A stretch of DNA of 64,000 nt, taken from CAYXSX01 sp964467925. GTDB lineage: Bacteria; Pseudomonadota; Alphaproteobacteria; Micavibrionales; Micavibrionaceae. A program made the translations under genes and the position numbers. The DNA is taken from positions 1 to 64,000 of the forward strand of contig CAYXSX010000002.1 of NCBI GenBank assembly GCA_964467925.1, in the 5' to 3' direction. Below the pieces are notes generated by a model. That model was not told the origin of the DNA. It did no database searches and saw nothing but the letters and a program-made list of their open reading frames with translations. Positions 1 through 7,601 of this stretch are shown here, piece after piece. How positions within the stretch are numbered: position 1 is the stretch's first letter; every line of letters begins with the position of its first letter.

Positions 1-333
1 CCGAAATGTTCATCCCCTTATACCTATGAAGACGGGGTGATGTTGATATGCCCTGAATGCGCGCATGAGTGGAGCGCTTCCGGCGGTGAGGAGGAGGGCA
101 GCGCCCCAGTCATCCGCGACGCTGTGGGGAATGCGCTGCAAAGCGGTGACAGCGTCACCATCGTCAAGGATTTGAAAGTCGGCAATAGCGCGATCAAGGT
201 TGGCACCAAGGTGAAAAACATCCGCGTTCTCCCGCCCGAAGAATGGATCGGCGATCACGATATCGACGCTAAAGTCCCCGGCTTCGGCCCCATGGGTCTT
301 AAATCTTCTGTCGTGAAAAAGATTTCGGAGTGA
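1..333 (+). CDS. yjdM: YjdM/PhnA-type zinc-ribbon protein, 5' end outside window
   Basis: The reading frame is open from the first base, and Cys-containing residues (PKCSS, then a CPEC pair) precede the first internal ATG. The gene therefore begins upstream of the window. The visible part has the second half of an N-terminal zinc ribbon, then the compact domain typical of YjdM/PhnA proteins (GDSVTIVKDLKVG, then KVPGFGPMGLKSSVVKKI). The family was once linked to phosphonate use, but its role is not settled; it is probably a small cytosolic metal-binding protein. Identification is firm, function is not. Confidence 0.85.
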   Translation, partial: PKCSSPYTYEDGVMLICPECAHEWSASGGEEEGSAPVIRDAVGNALQSGDSVTIVKDLKVGNSAIKVGTKVKNIRVLPPEEWIGDHDIDAKVPGFGPMGLKSSVVKKISE

Positions 334-386
334 TGGCTTTTATTCCCCTCCTTGCCATCCCTCTCTCCACACGCTAAACCTTTTAG

Positions 387-995
387 ATGACCTCTCTCAT
401 CCTCTCCGCCCTCCCGTTTTTCTATTTCCTGTTCGTGGCCTCGATCACGCCGGGGCCGAATAACGTGATGCTGACCGCCAGTGGCATGAATTTCGGCTAT
501 ATGCGTACGATCCCGCATATGCTGGGCATTTACGTAGGGTTTACCATTTACCTGACGATCTGCGCTTTCGGCGTGGGGGCGACCGTGGCGGCTTATCCGC
601 CCGTTCTGATCGCGCTAAAAATTCTGGGCTCGGCCTATCTGGTTTATCTGGCGTGGCGCATTGTGAACGCCGGGCGCATGGGCGTGGCGGAAAAAGCCAA
701 AGAAACGGCGCGTCCCTTGACCTTTCTCGAGGCTGCGGGGTTTCAGTTTATCAACCCCAAGGGCGTGGTGTTCGGCCTTGCAGCGGCGAGTTTGCTGCCG
801 CCCGAAGCCTCGCTGCCTCAGATCGGCGTGATCGTATTTATCGCAACGACCATAAGCTGCATCGCCGCGCTCAACACATGGGTTTTGTTCGGCAAGGCCG
901 TGGCTACGCTGTTCCGTGATGATAAAATCCGCCGGGTGATCAACATCATCCTTGCGCTGCTTCTTCTGGCCACTTTGCCGATGATGGTGATGTAG
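387..995 (+). CDS. LysE/RhtB-family amino-acid exporter
   Basis: This 202-residue, strongly hydrophobic protein has about six membrane segments. The LysE-family signature ITPGPNNVML lies near residues 20-29, and FINPKGVVF lies mid-protein. Such proteins export amino acids or homoserine-lactone-like compounds across the inner membrane by proton exchange. Length matches the family (about 200-210). It lies 53 bp after yjdM on the same strand. The substrate cannot be read from the sequence. Confidence 0.88.
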   Translation: MTSLILSALPFFYFLFVASITPGPNNVMLTASGMNFGYMRTIPHMLGIYVGFTIYLTICAFGVGATVAAYPPVLIALKILGSAYLVYLAWRIVNAGRMGVAEKAKETARPLTFLEAAGFQFINPKGVVFGLAAASLLPPEASLPQIGVIVFIATTISCIAALNTWVLFGKAVATLFRDDKIRRVINIILALLLLATLPMMVM

Positions 996-1036
996 CGCGG
1001 AACCAAAATACAAACTCCCGCGTTGGAGATAACGAC

Positions 1037-1270
1037 ATGACGAAGACATTTATGCTTAGCTTAACCCTCGCGCTCCTCCTTACGGGGTGCGAGGGTTTCC
1101 GGTATCCTTCTCTGAGCCCCACGCCGGAGGAGATGAGTTCGCAAACCCTTTGTTACCGCCACGCTACATCGCTCGGCGATCAAGCCTTGGCCGATGAAAT
1201 CGCCACGCGCAGGCTGGACTGCGCCGAAATCGTTAAAGACGACCCTTTGCTCGAGGGCCAACGGCGCTAA
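1037..1270 (+). CDS. Small predicted lipoprotein, unknown function
   Basis: This 77-residue protein has a short positively charged start, a hydrophobic stretch and the lipobox LLTGC, so it should be lipidated at Cys18 and exported. A GGAG ribosome-binding site precedes the ATG. The mature part is only about 60 residues, with two further Cys residues (near LCYRH and LDCAE) that could form a disulphide in the periplasm. I do not recognise the family. It follows the LysE exporter by 41 bp and may be co-transcribed. Confidence 0.65.
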   Translation: MTKTFMLSLTLALLLTGCEGFRYPSLSPTPEEMSSQTLCYRHATSLGDQALADEIATRRLDCAEIVKDDPLLEGQRR

Positions 1271-1279
1271 TAATTGGAT

Positions 1280-1768
1280 TTATGCGTACAAAGCAGCTTC
1301 GTGGGCGCGCGCTAGGGCGAAAGTAAGTTCCATCAAACGTTGCTGAACGGCAGGATCGGTCGTTACAGATCCAAGAAGCTGCCTGATCTGCGATGACGTT
1401 ACAATAGACGGAAGAGAACCTTCCATACTAGTTGCGCTGTTAAATTCGGCGTTAAGCCTTTCTAATCCATCACAGCATTCCAGATTTTCTGAATGTCGAT
1501 CACGCGCGAATGCAACATCTCTGTCTCGCTGTATAAAACCAAAAACGCTGTGTTTTTTCAGGAAATCCGGTTTTTCAGCGGCTCTTTTTTTGAAGGTTCT
1601 TGCAAACTCGCGGCGAGTTTGGCTCACAGCTGCTAAAATCTGCTTTTCTTCTTGTTTGAGGGCTTCGAGGAAAGCCGCACTCAGCAAAACTTTGAACTCT
1701 TCCGGGATATGTGATCGATCTGACATGGTCATAACATCTAATACGATAGCGCAGTCGGTAAAAAGCAT
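1280..1768 (-). CDS. Orphan protein, unknown function
   Basis: This is a mostly helical protein of up to 162 residues with a charged stretch around residues 45-65 (TRREFARTFKKRAAEK). No signal peptide and no family I recognise. The farthest upstream ATG lies at the predicted transcript start of the TTGACA element just outside it, so the true start may be the ATG at 1732 or 1726 (MTMSDRSH). It converges with the small lipoprotein gene and diverges from dotD. It belongs to the orphan genes carrying a TTGACATA promoter element. A cytosolic or secreted product is equally possible. Confidence 0.55.
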   Translation of the reverse strand: MLFTDCAIVLDVMTMSDRSHIPEEFKVLLSAAFLEALKQEEKQILAAVSQTRREFARTFKKRAAEKPDFLKKHSVFGFIQRDRDVAFARDRHSENLECCDGLERLNAEFNSATSMEGSLPSIVTSSQIRQLLGSVTTDPAVQQRLMELTFALARAHEAALYA

Positions 1769-1812
1769 GCGAACGTACCATATGTCAATTGACTTTTGTG
1801 GCAGCGAAGTCT
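1760..1812. promoter_or_regulatory. Divergent back-to-back promoters sharing a palindrome
   Basis: GTCAATTGAC is a perfect 10-bp palindrome at 1784-1793. Read on the minus strand it supplies TTGACA (1788-1783) for the orphan gene. Read on the plus strand it supplies TTGACT (1789-1794), with TTATTT 17 bp further, pointing at dotD. The minus -10 is weak. One factor bound here could control both genes. That use is inference; the motifs are seen directly. Confidence 0.45.
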
Positions 1813-1937
1813 TATTTCTGCGATTTGTCCCTCCCCAGAAACACTGGGACAGTTTTGATTGTTATCTTGCAGCCCTAGGCAGGGGTGATTAATCTGGATG
1901 TATAGATCTATCTTCTTTTCGGAAGTACTACATTCGG

Positions 1938-2504
1938 ATGTATCCCATGGCGTTCAAACGCGCGGCAAAGGTAACGGTTCTCACAGGATTCATGGCATTT
2001 TCGGCCCTGAGCCTGTCCGCGTGCGGCCAGGGGCCGGTTTATTTCAGCAATAAATCGCCGCAGGTCGTGGCTTCGCCGGACAAAGTGTCCTCAATGCTGG
2101 CCGATGCTGCCGACCGGGCCTCGGACGCGCTGGAGAAGCTGGCCGCCGTGGAATACGCCAAAAGTCCGGGGGTTGCCGTAGCCCCCGTAGCCGGAGCTCC
2201 GCGCGAGCTCAGGCGGGCTATTACCGTAAACTGGGTTGGCCCGGTAGAACCCATCACCAAAACGCTGGCCGACCGCGCCTCTTACCACTTTTCGGTGGTG
2301 GGGGTAGAGCCGCAAAACCCCCTTGTTATCTCGCTTGATGTTGAAAACATGCCTGTGATCGACGTTCTGCGCGATATCGGCCTGCAGATGGGCAGCCGCG
2401 CCGACATCCGCGTCGATGTGGAACGCCGGGCCGTAGAGCTCCATTACCCGCCCACATCCGGCGTGGAGGCGGAGTACGAAACGGGCATGAAAGGGGCGAT
2501 GTGA
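1938..2504 (+). CDS. dotD: DotD-family lipoprotein of the type IVB secretion outer-membrane core
   Basis: This 188-residue protein has a signal peptide and the lipobox LSAC (Cys29), so it is an outer-membrane lipoprotein. After a linker, the C-terminal half (about residues 95-175) shows the DotD/TraH pattern, with TLADRASYHFSVVG and MPVIDVLRDIGLQMG. In Legionella this region folds like the N0 domain of secretins and helps place DotH in the outer membrane. It is the first gene of a dotD-dotC-dotB-icmT block and its stop overlaps the dotC start (TGATG). No clear Shine-Dalgarno was found; the start could be the second ATG at 1947. Confidence 0.88.
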   Translation: MYPMAFKRAAKVTVLTGFMAFSALSLSACGQGPVYFSNKSPQVVASPDKVSSMLADAADRASDALEKLAAVEYAKSPGVAVAPVAGAPRELRRAITVNWVGPVEPITKTLADRASYHFSVVGVEPQNPLVISLDVENMPVIDVLRDIGLQMGSRADIRVDVERRAVELHYPPTSGVEAEYETGMKGAM

Positions 2505-3349
2505 TGAAGCGCCTGCTCGTTCTTTTGCTGGCAACCTGTTTACTGGCGGCCCCGCAGGCCCGCGCGCAGTACAGCCACGCCCAAAACCCGCCGCCGGAGC
2601 AGGAAAGCACGCCCCCCTCGCTTGAGGAACTGCGCATGCTTCAGCGCGAACAGCCCGTTACCACTACCGAAAACAAACTGCCCTTCGATATCCGCGAAGA
2701 CGCGCTCAAGGAAGCCGCCGTTTCCTTCGGAGCGCGCGGCGGACTGGCCAAGCGCACCTATGAAATTCGTGAGGAATTGCAAACTCGCGCCCGTTATCTC
2801 GATAAAGTCTTTGATTTCCGTCAGCTTTTGATCCCTGCGCCGTCGGGCTTTTTGATCGAACCGCCGATTATCTCCGAATCCATCAACGCGATGCTGATTG
2901 AAAATAACGGACAGCAGGCCGCCGTTTCTGACCGCATATACAACATTATTTCCAATGCCAAAATTACCTCCAACGCGCGCACATGGCGTACTTATCTGGA
3001 GCGCGAATGGACCGCCGTGGAGCCGCCGCCCGACATATTGCGCCCGCAAAATGATGAGGAGCGCACGCTTTGGATCGAACTCGTGGAAAAAGGCTGGGCC
3101 AGCGGTTATGAGCAAGCCAACGAGATTTTTGAGGAAGACCTTAACACCCTCATGTCCGATTTCATGGGCATGATCCGTTACCGCAGCCTGCTTTCCCAAG
3201 GCATGATCTCCGCGCCTTATGCGCTGCAGGTCGATCGCGGGGTAACGGGCGATGGAACGGAAATGCGCGTCGGTGACCGCGCCGTAGAGCTCACCGGCGT
3301 ACCAACACTAATTACAGAGGCTGATCAATGGCGACCCGCAAACCGGTAA
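2504..3349 (+). CDS. dotC: DotC-family type IVB secretion outer-membrane protein
   Basis: About 281 residues, starting at the ATG embedded in the dotD stop (a GTG one codon earlier is possible). It has a signal peptide ending near ARAQ. A Cys lies in the hydrophobic core (LATC), but this is not a classic lipobox, unlike Legionella DotC, which is a lipoprotein. The body matches the DotC family: an arginine-rich RTYEIREELQTRARYLDKVFDF-like segment near residues 80-110, then LLIPAPSGFLIEPPII, and WASGYEQANEIFEEDLNTL. With DotD and DotH it should form the outer-membrane ring. It overlaps dotB by 22 bp. Confidence 0.88.
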   Translation: MKRLLVLLLATCLLAAPQARAQYSHAQNPPPEQESTPPSLEELRMLQREQPVTTTENKLPFDIREDALKEAAVSFGARGGLAKRTYEIREELQTRARYLDKVFDFRQLLIPAPSGFLIEPPIISESINAMLIENNGQQAAVSDRIYNIISNAKITSNARTWRTYLEREWTAVEPPPDILRPQNDEERTLWIELVEKGWASGYEQANEIFEEDLNTLMSDFMGMIRYRSLLSQGMISAPYALQVDRGVTGDGTEMRVGDRAVELTGVPTLITEADQWRPANR

Positions 3350-4491
3350 GTCTTCTCAAATCCACCGACAATATTGCGGAGACCTGGCCTGACGAGCCCG
3401 ACCGCTTTACCGATGAACATGTCGATGCGTTCCTGCTTTGGTGTGTAAAGCAAAACTCCTCGGATGTGACCTTCCAGTCTGACCGGCCCGTGTATAACGA
3501 AATTCACGGCACGCTTTATCCCGCCACCTACCGTAATCTTGACGCCGCGGATATGGCCGTTCTTCTGACCAAAATCTACGGCCCGGAGGCGCAGGCGCGG
3601 CTGGCCTCCGCACGGGATCTGGACGTATCGTATGAAATTCGTCCCGACCGTTATACCCGCCACCGTTTCCGTGTGAACATTACGGCCGTGCTTTCCCGCG
3701 GGCGCGATGCGGCCCAGATCACCATGCGCGTACTGCCCAGCGAGCCGCCGACCATGAAGGAACTGGGTGTCGAAGAAGACGTCATTGAAAACTGGGCGCC
3801 GCGTCAGGGGATCGTGATCGTCACCGGACCGACGGGATCGGGCAAAACCACATTGCTTGCCGCCGGAAACCGCTTGCTGCTCGAGCGCCCGCGCGGTTGC
3901 GGCAAGATGCTGACTTACGAATCTCCCATCGAATATGTGTATGATTCCATTCATTCGCCGCGCTCCCTTGTGGCCCAGTCGGAAATTCCGCGCCACCTGC
4001 CCAATTTCGCCCACGGCGTACGAAACGCCCTGCGCCGTAAACCTGAAGTGATATTAGTGGGCGAGGCGCGTGACCGCGAAACCATCAACGCCTCTATCGA
4101 GGCCGCGCAAACGGGCCACGCCGTTTACACCACGACCCACACCACGGGCGTCGCAAACACAGTGCAGCGTATGCTCTCCACCTATGACATGAGCGAACGC
4201 GAAGAACGCGCGATTGCTCTCATGGAAACATTGCGCATGATCGTAACGCAGGCCCTCGTGCCGCGGATCGGCGGCGGACGGATCGGTATCCGCGAATGGA
4301 TGATTTTCCCTGACGAGGTCCGCGAGAAATTGATGGATATGGATTTCACCCGCTGGCCGTCAGAGATTCACCGCATGATCGCCTATTACGGTCAGGCCAT
4401 GGAACGCTCCGCCGAAATTCAATACGAAGCGGGCCGTATCGACCGCCGGACCTATCTCCTTCTCTCCGCCAGCACAGGCGCGGGCGGTTAA
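3328..4491 (+). CDS. dotB: DotB secretion ATPase (VirB11/PilT superfamily)
   Basis: This 387-residue cytosolic ATPase has Walker A GPTGSGKTT at residues 167-175. It also has the Asp-box/Walker B stretch EVILVGEARDRETI and a His-box (TTTHTTGVANTVQRML). The N-terminal PAS-like half precedes the RecA-like core, as in DotB and PilT. DotB hexamers energise the Dot/Icm inner-membrane complex and help assembly or substrate movement. Size matches Legionella DotB (377). It is translated from an ATG inside dotC, preceded by AGAGG, so expression is coupled. Confidence 0.93.
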   Translation: MATRKPVSLLKSTDNIAETWPDEPDRFTDEHVDAFLLWCVKQNSSDVTFQSDRPVYNEIHGTLYPATYRNLDAADMAVLLTKIYGPEAQARLASARDLDVSYEIRPDRYTRHRFRVNITAVLSRGRDAAQITMRVLPSEPPTMKELGVEEDVIENWAPRQGIVIVTGPTGSGKTTLLAAGNRLLLERPRGCGKMLTYESPIEYVYDSIHSPRSLVAQSEIPRHLPNFAHGVRNALRRKPEVILVGEARDRETINASIEAAQTGHAVYTTTHTTGVANTVQRMLSTYDMSEREERAIALMETLRMIVTQALVPRIGGGRIGIREWMIFPDEVREKLMDMDFTRWPSEIHRMIAYYGQAMERSAEIQYEAGRIDRRTYLLLSASTGAGG

Positions 4492-4572
4492 ATATTTCCC
4501 CAAACGGTCCTTTTTGCTTTATAATTAACCAGATGTGGCAAATAAGGCCACCACGCGGAAAAGCAAGCGAAA

Positions 4573-4872
4573 ATGACCAAAGAAATTGATAACATACAGG
4601 ACAAGCTCAACTGGCACTGGCGCAATTCCATGCGCCCGATCCGGTTTTTCGCCTTCGATGTGCGCGCCGCCTCTATGATCCCGGTTTTGCTGGTTTATGC
4701 CCGTCTTTCCACGATCACGATGACCATCCTTTTGCTGTTTTTCTTCCGTTTTCTGGAACGCAAGGGCCTGACTTTCCCCGCCGCTTTGCGCAATTTGCGC
4801 TCCTGGATCGTCGGCAGCAACCGCCCCGGATGGCCGGGTATCCGGAAAAAACGCTTCGTCGATTACGGCTGA
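4573..4872 (+). CDS. icmT: IcmT-family inner-membrane protein
   Basis: This 99-residue protein has the IcmT/TraK pattern: WHWRNSMRPIRFFAFD, then a hydrophobic segment around residues 33-58, then a basic tail with FLERKGLTFPAALRNLRSW. In Legionella IcmT is a small inner-membrane Dot/Icm subunit needed for export and for release from host cells. Length is close to the Legionella protein (86). It follows dotB by 81 bp on the same strand, supporting the assignment. Confidence 0.85.
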   Translation: MTKEIDNIQDKLNWHWRNSMRPIRFFAFDVRAASMIPVLLVYARLSTITMTILLLFFFRFLERKGLTFPAALRNLRSWIVGSNRPGWPGIRKKRFVDYG

Positions 4873-4978
4873 TTTTCCTGTGCCGATCCCGTGCTTGGCT
4901 CTTGTGTTTTGCGATTGGGCGTTTTATCTTCATACTCACTTTCGAAATATATAGAAAATAAAAACAAGGGCGGCTTCG

Positions 4979-6349
4979 ATGCGCATTACACTGCTTTTTT
5001 TACTCTCAGGCTTGCTTCTTCTGGGTAACAGCACGGCTGCGCTAGCCGGGTTTCAGTGGGCACCGCCTTCAAACCGCGCCCCTGCGTCCGCTCCGGCCCC
5101 CAAGGCGCAAGCGGAACAACCCTTCATGTTGCAAAGCGAGGATGATTTAAGCGGACTTCCCACGGTGGAAAGTGCGCCCCTTGCCCCCGCGCCCTTTATG
5201 ATCGAACGCCAGAATTTGCAACCTTCTCCCTTGCCCCCGCGTGAGCAACAGGCAATGCAGCAGCAATCCCAGCCCGCACCCCAACAGCCGCAAATGGCAC
5301 AGGAATCACAATCCGGCGCTCCAATCTCTTTGCTTAAGGCCAACCAGCCCGATCCCGAGACAGCGCCGCAATATGCGCCGCGCCCGCAAATTCAGGTTAT
5401 CCGCCAGCTGGAGCCGGGCCGCAGCGATGCTGAAACTGAAACGGGCAGCGCACCGCAAGTACAGGAGACAGCGCCGCATCAAGGAGAAGAGCCTTTAAAA
5501 ATCACCACCATCACCCGCCGCGCGCAAACCCGCAAGGAACCGGAAGTGCGCACCTCTCCGGCCACCGTGCCTTACGCCAAACCCGCGATTACGCTTCTTG
5601 CCAAATTGCCCGAAGAAGCGCCGCAAGACTCTTTCGCCCCGATCAGCGGTTTCGGCACCGACCTGCCCCTTGCTATCGCACTGGGTCAGATCGTTCCGCC
5701 GCAATACGGCTATGTCCCCATGGGCAATATCGATCTTGGCAAGCGCGTGTCATGGAACGGCGAAGGCCGTCCGTGGAATATTGTTCTGGATGATATGCTT
5801 CGCCCCGAAGGTCTGGAATCCGAAGTTCAGGGAAACAAGGTACTCCTGCAACGTATCGGCACCCGTCATCAAAGAGCCACAGCTATTGTGGACACCACCG
5901 TGATCGACGGCACGGCGGCACAGAAAACCATCGCCGCGCCGCCATCTTCACCTGAAACGCCGCCTACAACCCTGACCATTACCACCGAGCCGACCGAAGC
6001 GAAACAAAAACTGGCCGAAGTTCCACCCGCCCCGGCGCAGCCGAGAATGGCCAGCACCGCGCCCTCTTATAATGCTCCCTCTTACAACAAGGGCGAAAGA
6101 CTCTGGCAGGCCGCGCAGGGCGAAAGCCTTCGCACGATCCTGACAGCCTGGAGCCAGCGTGCCGGGTTCGCACTGGTCTGGCAATCACCTAAAGATTTCA
6201 ACGTAAATTCCGACATCCTTGTGACCGGAAGCTTTGAAAACGCGCTGGATATTTTAATGAATTACGGTGTAGGAAAATCGGCGCCCAGCTATACAATAAA
6301 GCAGACAGGCGATAACGCCAATCCCGGTGTGATTGTGGTACAGGGCTAA
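4979..6349 (+). CDS. Exported TcpQ-domain protein of the secretion locus
   Basis: This 456-residue protein has a signal peptide (cleavage near ALAG, residue 24). A long Pro/Gln/Ala-rich linker (about 25-215) precedes two small folded parts. Residues about 220-295 look like a secretin N-terminal (STN/N0-like) domain (LPLAIALGQIVPPQYGYV). Residues about 370-456 match the TcpQ domain (GESLRTILTAWSQRAGFALVW, then GSFENALDILM). TcpQ-type proteins assist secretin-like outer-membrane channels. Placed right after icmT, it probably adds to the DotC/DotD/DotH ring or reaches through peptidoglycan. That role is inference. Confidence 0.7.
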   Translation: MRITLLFLLSGLLLLGNSTAALAGFQWAPPSNRAPASAPAPKAQAEQPFMLQSEDDLSGLPTVESAPLAPAPFMIERQNLQPSPLPPREQQAMQQQSQPAPQQPQMAQESQSGAPISLLKANQPDPETAPQYAPRPQIQVIRQLEPGRSDAETETGSAPQVQETAPHQGEEPLKITTITRRAQTRKEPEVRTSPATVPYAKPAITLLAKLPEEAPQDSFAPISGFGTDLPLAIALGQIVPPQYGYVPMGNIDLGKRVSWNGEGRPWNIVLDDMLRPEGLESEVQGNKVLLQRIGTRHQRATAIVDTTVIDGTAAQKTIAAPPSSPETPPTTLTITTEPTEAKQKLAEVPPAPAQPRMASTAPSYNAPSYNKGERLWQAAQGESLRTILTAWSQRAGFALVWQSPKDFNVNSDILVTGSFENALDILMNYGVGKSAPSYTIKQTGDNANPGVIVVQG

Positions 6350-6368
6350 GAAAACCCCACAGCTTATC

Positions 6369-7574
6369 TCACAAGAAATTCACGAGACTGATACTGCCCG
6401 CCGCCGCAGTAATCCGGTATGACGCCTCCAACTGGATTTGCAGGTAATTGATCTTCAGCGCGACTTCGGTCGTATCCACGTCTTCAGCTTCGGAAATAAC
6501 ACCAAGCAACAGGTTCTTCGTTTCCTTGTGCGATTGCTCGACTTCCTTCACGCGCGCACGCGCCGTTTCAAGATTATAACGCACACGATCGATATCCTTG
6601 ATGGCGTTGTTGACCACAGCTGTCATTTTATCGAACACGTTAAAGAAGTTTTCTTTTTGCTCGGCCAGGTTAGCGCCCGGTGCCCCTTTTACATCCGGCG
6701 CGTTAGGCGGCGCGTTGGGCGGTATATAAGTATCAGCCACCGGGCCCAGATCCGGATTTTTAAAGAAGGAAAGTGCGACCAGAACGTCGCGGAAACCTTG
6801 CTCGTTCGCCAGCGCGGTATAGTTCACATCGTTATTCTCATCGATCCGAACATACACGTTTCCGGCATTGCCCGCACTCAATGTCGCGTTGTATCCGACT
6901 ATCGTATCCGTTAGCGCATCGGCGTCCGTGCTCGCATCCCGTCCCTTCATCGCATTAATGAAGTTACCGGTGGTAATATTACTTGCACTGGCCTCGTCCT
7001 TCCAGTTGGCGATCAGGGTCGAAATCGCCGCATCCAGTGTTCCGCTTTTACTCACGGGGGGCGTGTTTGTCTCGGCGCCGCCTAAAAGATAGCGATCGCC
7101 GTCTTTGGTATTCAGCAACTCGATCATGAAATCATACATACCCGCCGCCATATCCTGCAGCGTGCTAAGTTCGATATCCGGCGCCGCCGAGGTATGACCA
7201 ACAGCAACCGGATCGACCGCAACCGAAAGCGGATCGTCATAATACACGATCTCGCCCTGCTGGTGGGCGGTTTGCTGGGAAAATCCGATCAAGGCGCTGG
7301 AGAACGCTTTTACCTGCTTCTGGAATCCCTCAATGCTGGTCAACGTCTGTTGAATGCGCCGCTCGCCGTTCACTGCGTTTTTAATATAAGTATCCAATGT
7401 TTTGAAATCGGTGCGCGCGCGCTGTGATATCATCACGTCTTTATCAAGCCCGCTGAATTTCTGGGTAACTTTGCCCGTCGCCATTTGCGTATTCAGCGTG
7501 CTGAATTTTGACTGCAGATCGGTAAAGAGTTTGATCTGTGTCAGAGTTTGTCCGAATGTCGAGATATTGGTCAT
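6369..7574 (-). CDS. flgL: Flagellar hook-filament junction protein FlgL
   Basis: This 401-residue protein has the flagellin-like heptad helices at both ends: MTNISTFGQTLTQIKLFTDL at the start and KINYLQIQLEASYRITAAAG at the end. FlgL (HAP3) joins hook to filament and is exported by the flagellar type III apparatus, so it lacks a signal peptide. It is longer than the usual 300 or so residues, with extra sequence in the variable middle. It follows flgK by 27 bp. A flagellin itself is less likely because of the flgK partner. Confidence 0.85.
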   Translation of the reverse strand: MTNISTFGQTLTQIKLFTDLQSKFSTLNTQMATGKVTQKFSGLDKDVMISQRARTDFKTLDTYIKNAVNGERRIQQTLTSIEGFQKQVKAFSSALIGFSQQTAHQQGEIVYYDDPLSVAVDPVAVGHTSAAPDIELSTLQDMAAGMYDFMIELLNTKDGDRYLLGGAETNTPPVSKSGTLDAAISTLIANWKDEASASNITTGNFINAMKGRDASTDADALTDTIVGYNATLSAGNAGNVYVRIDENNDVNYTALANEQGFRDVLVALSFFKNPDLGPVADTYIPPNAPPNAPDVKGAPGANLAEQKENFFNVFDKMTAVVNNAIKDIDRVRYNLETARARVKEVEQSHKETKNLLLGVISEAEDVDTTEVALKINYLQIQLEASYRITAAAGSISLVNFL

Positions 7575-7601
7575 CTTCTCTTCCTTTTTAAATTAAAGCG
7601 C

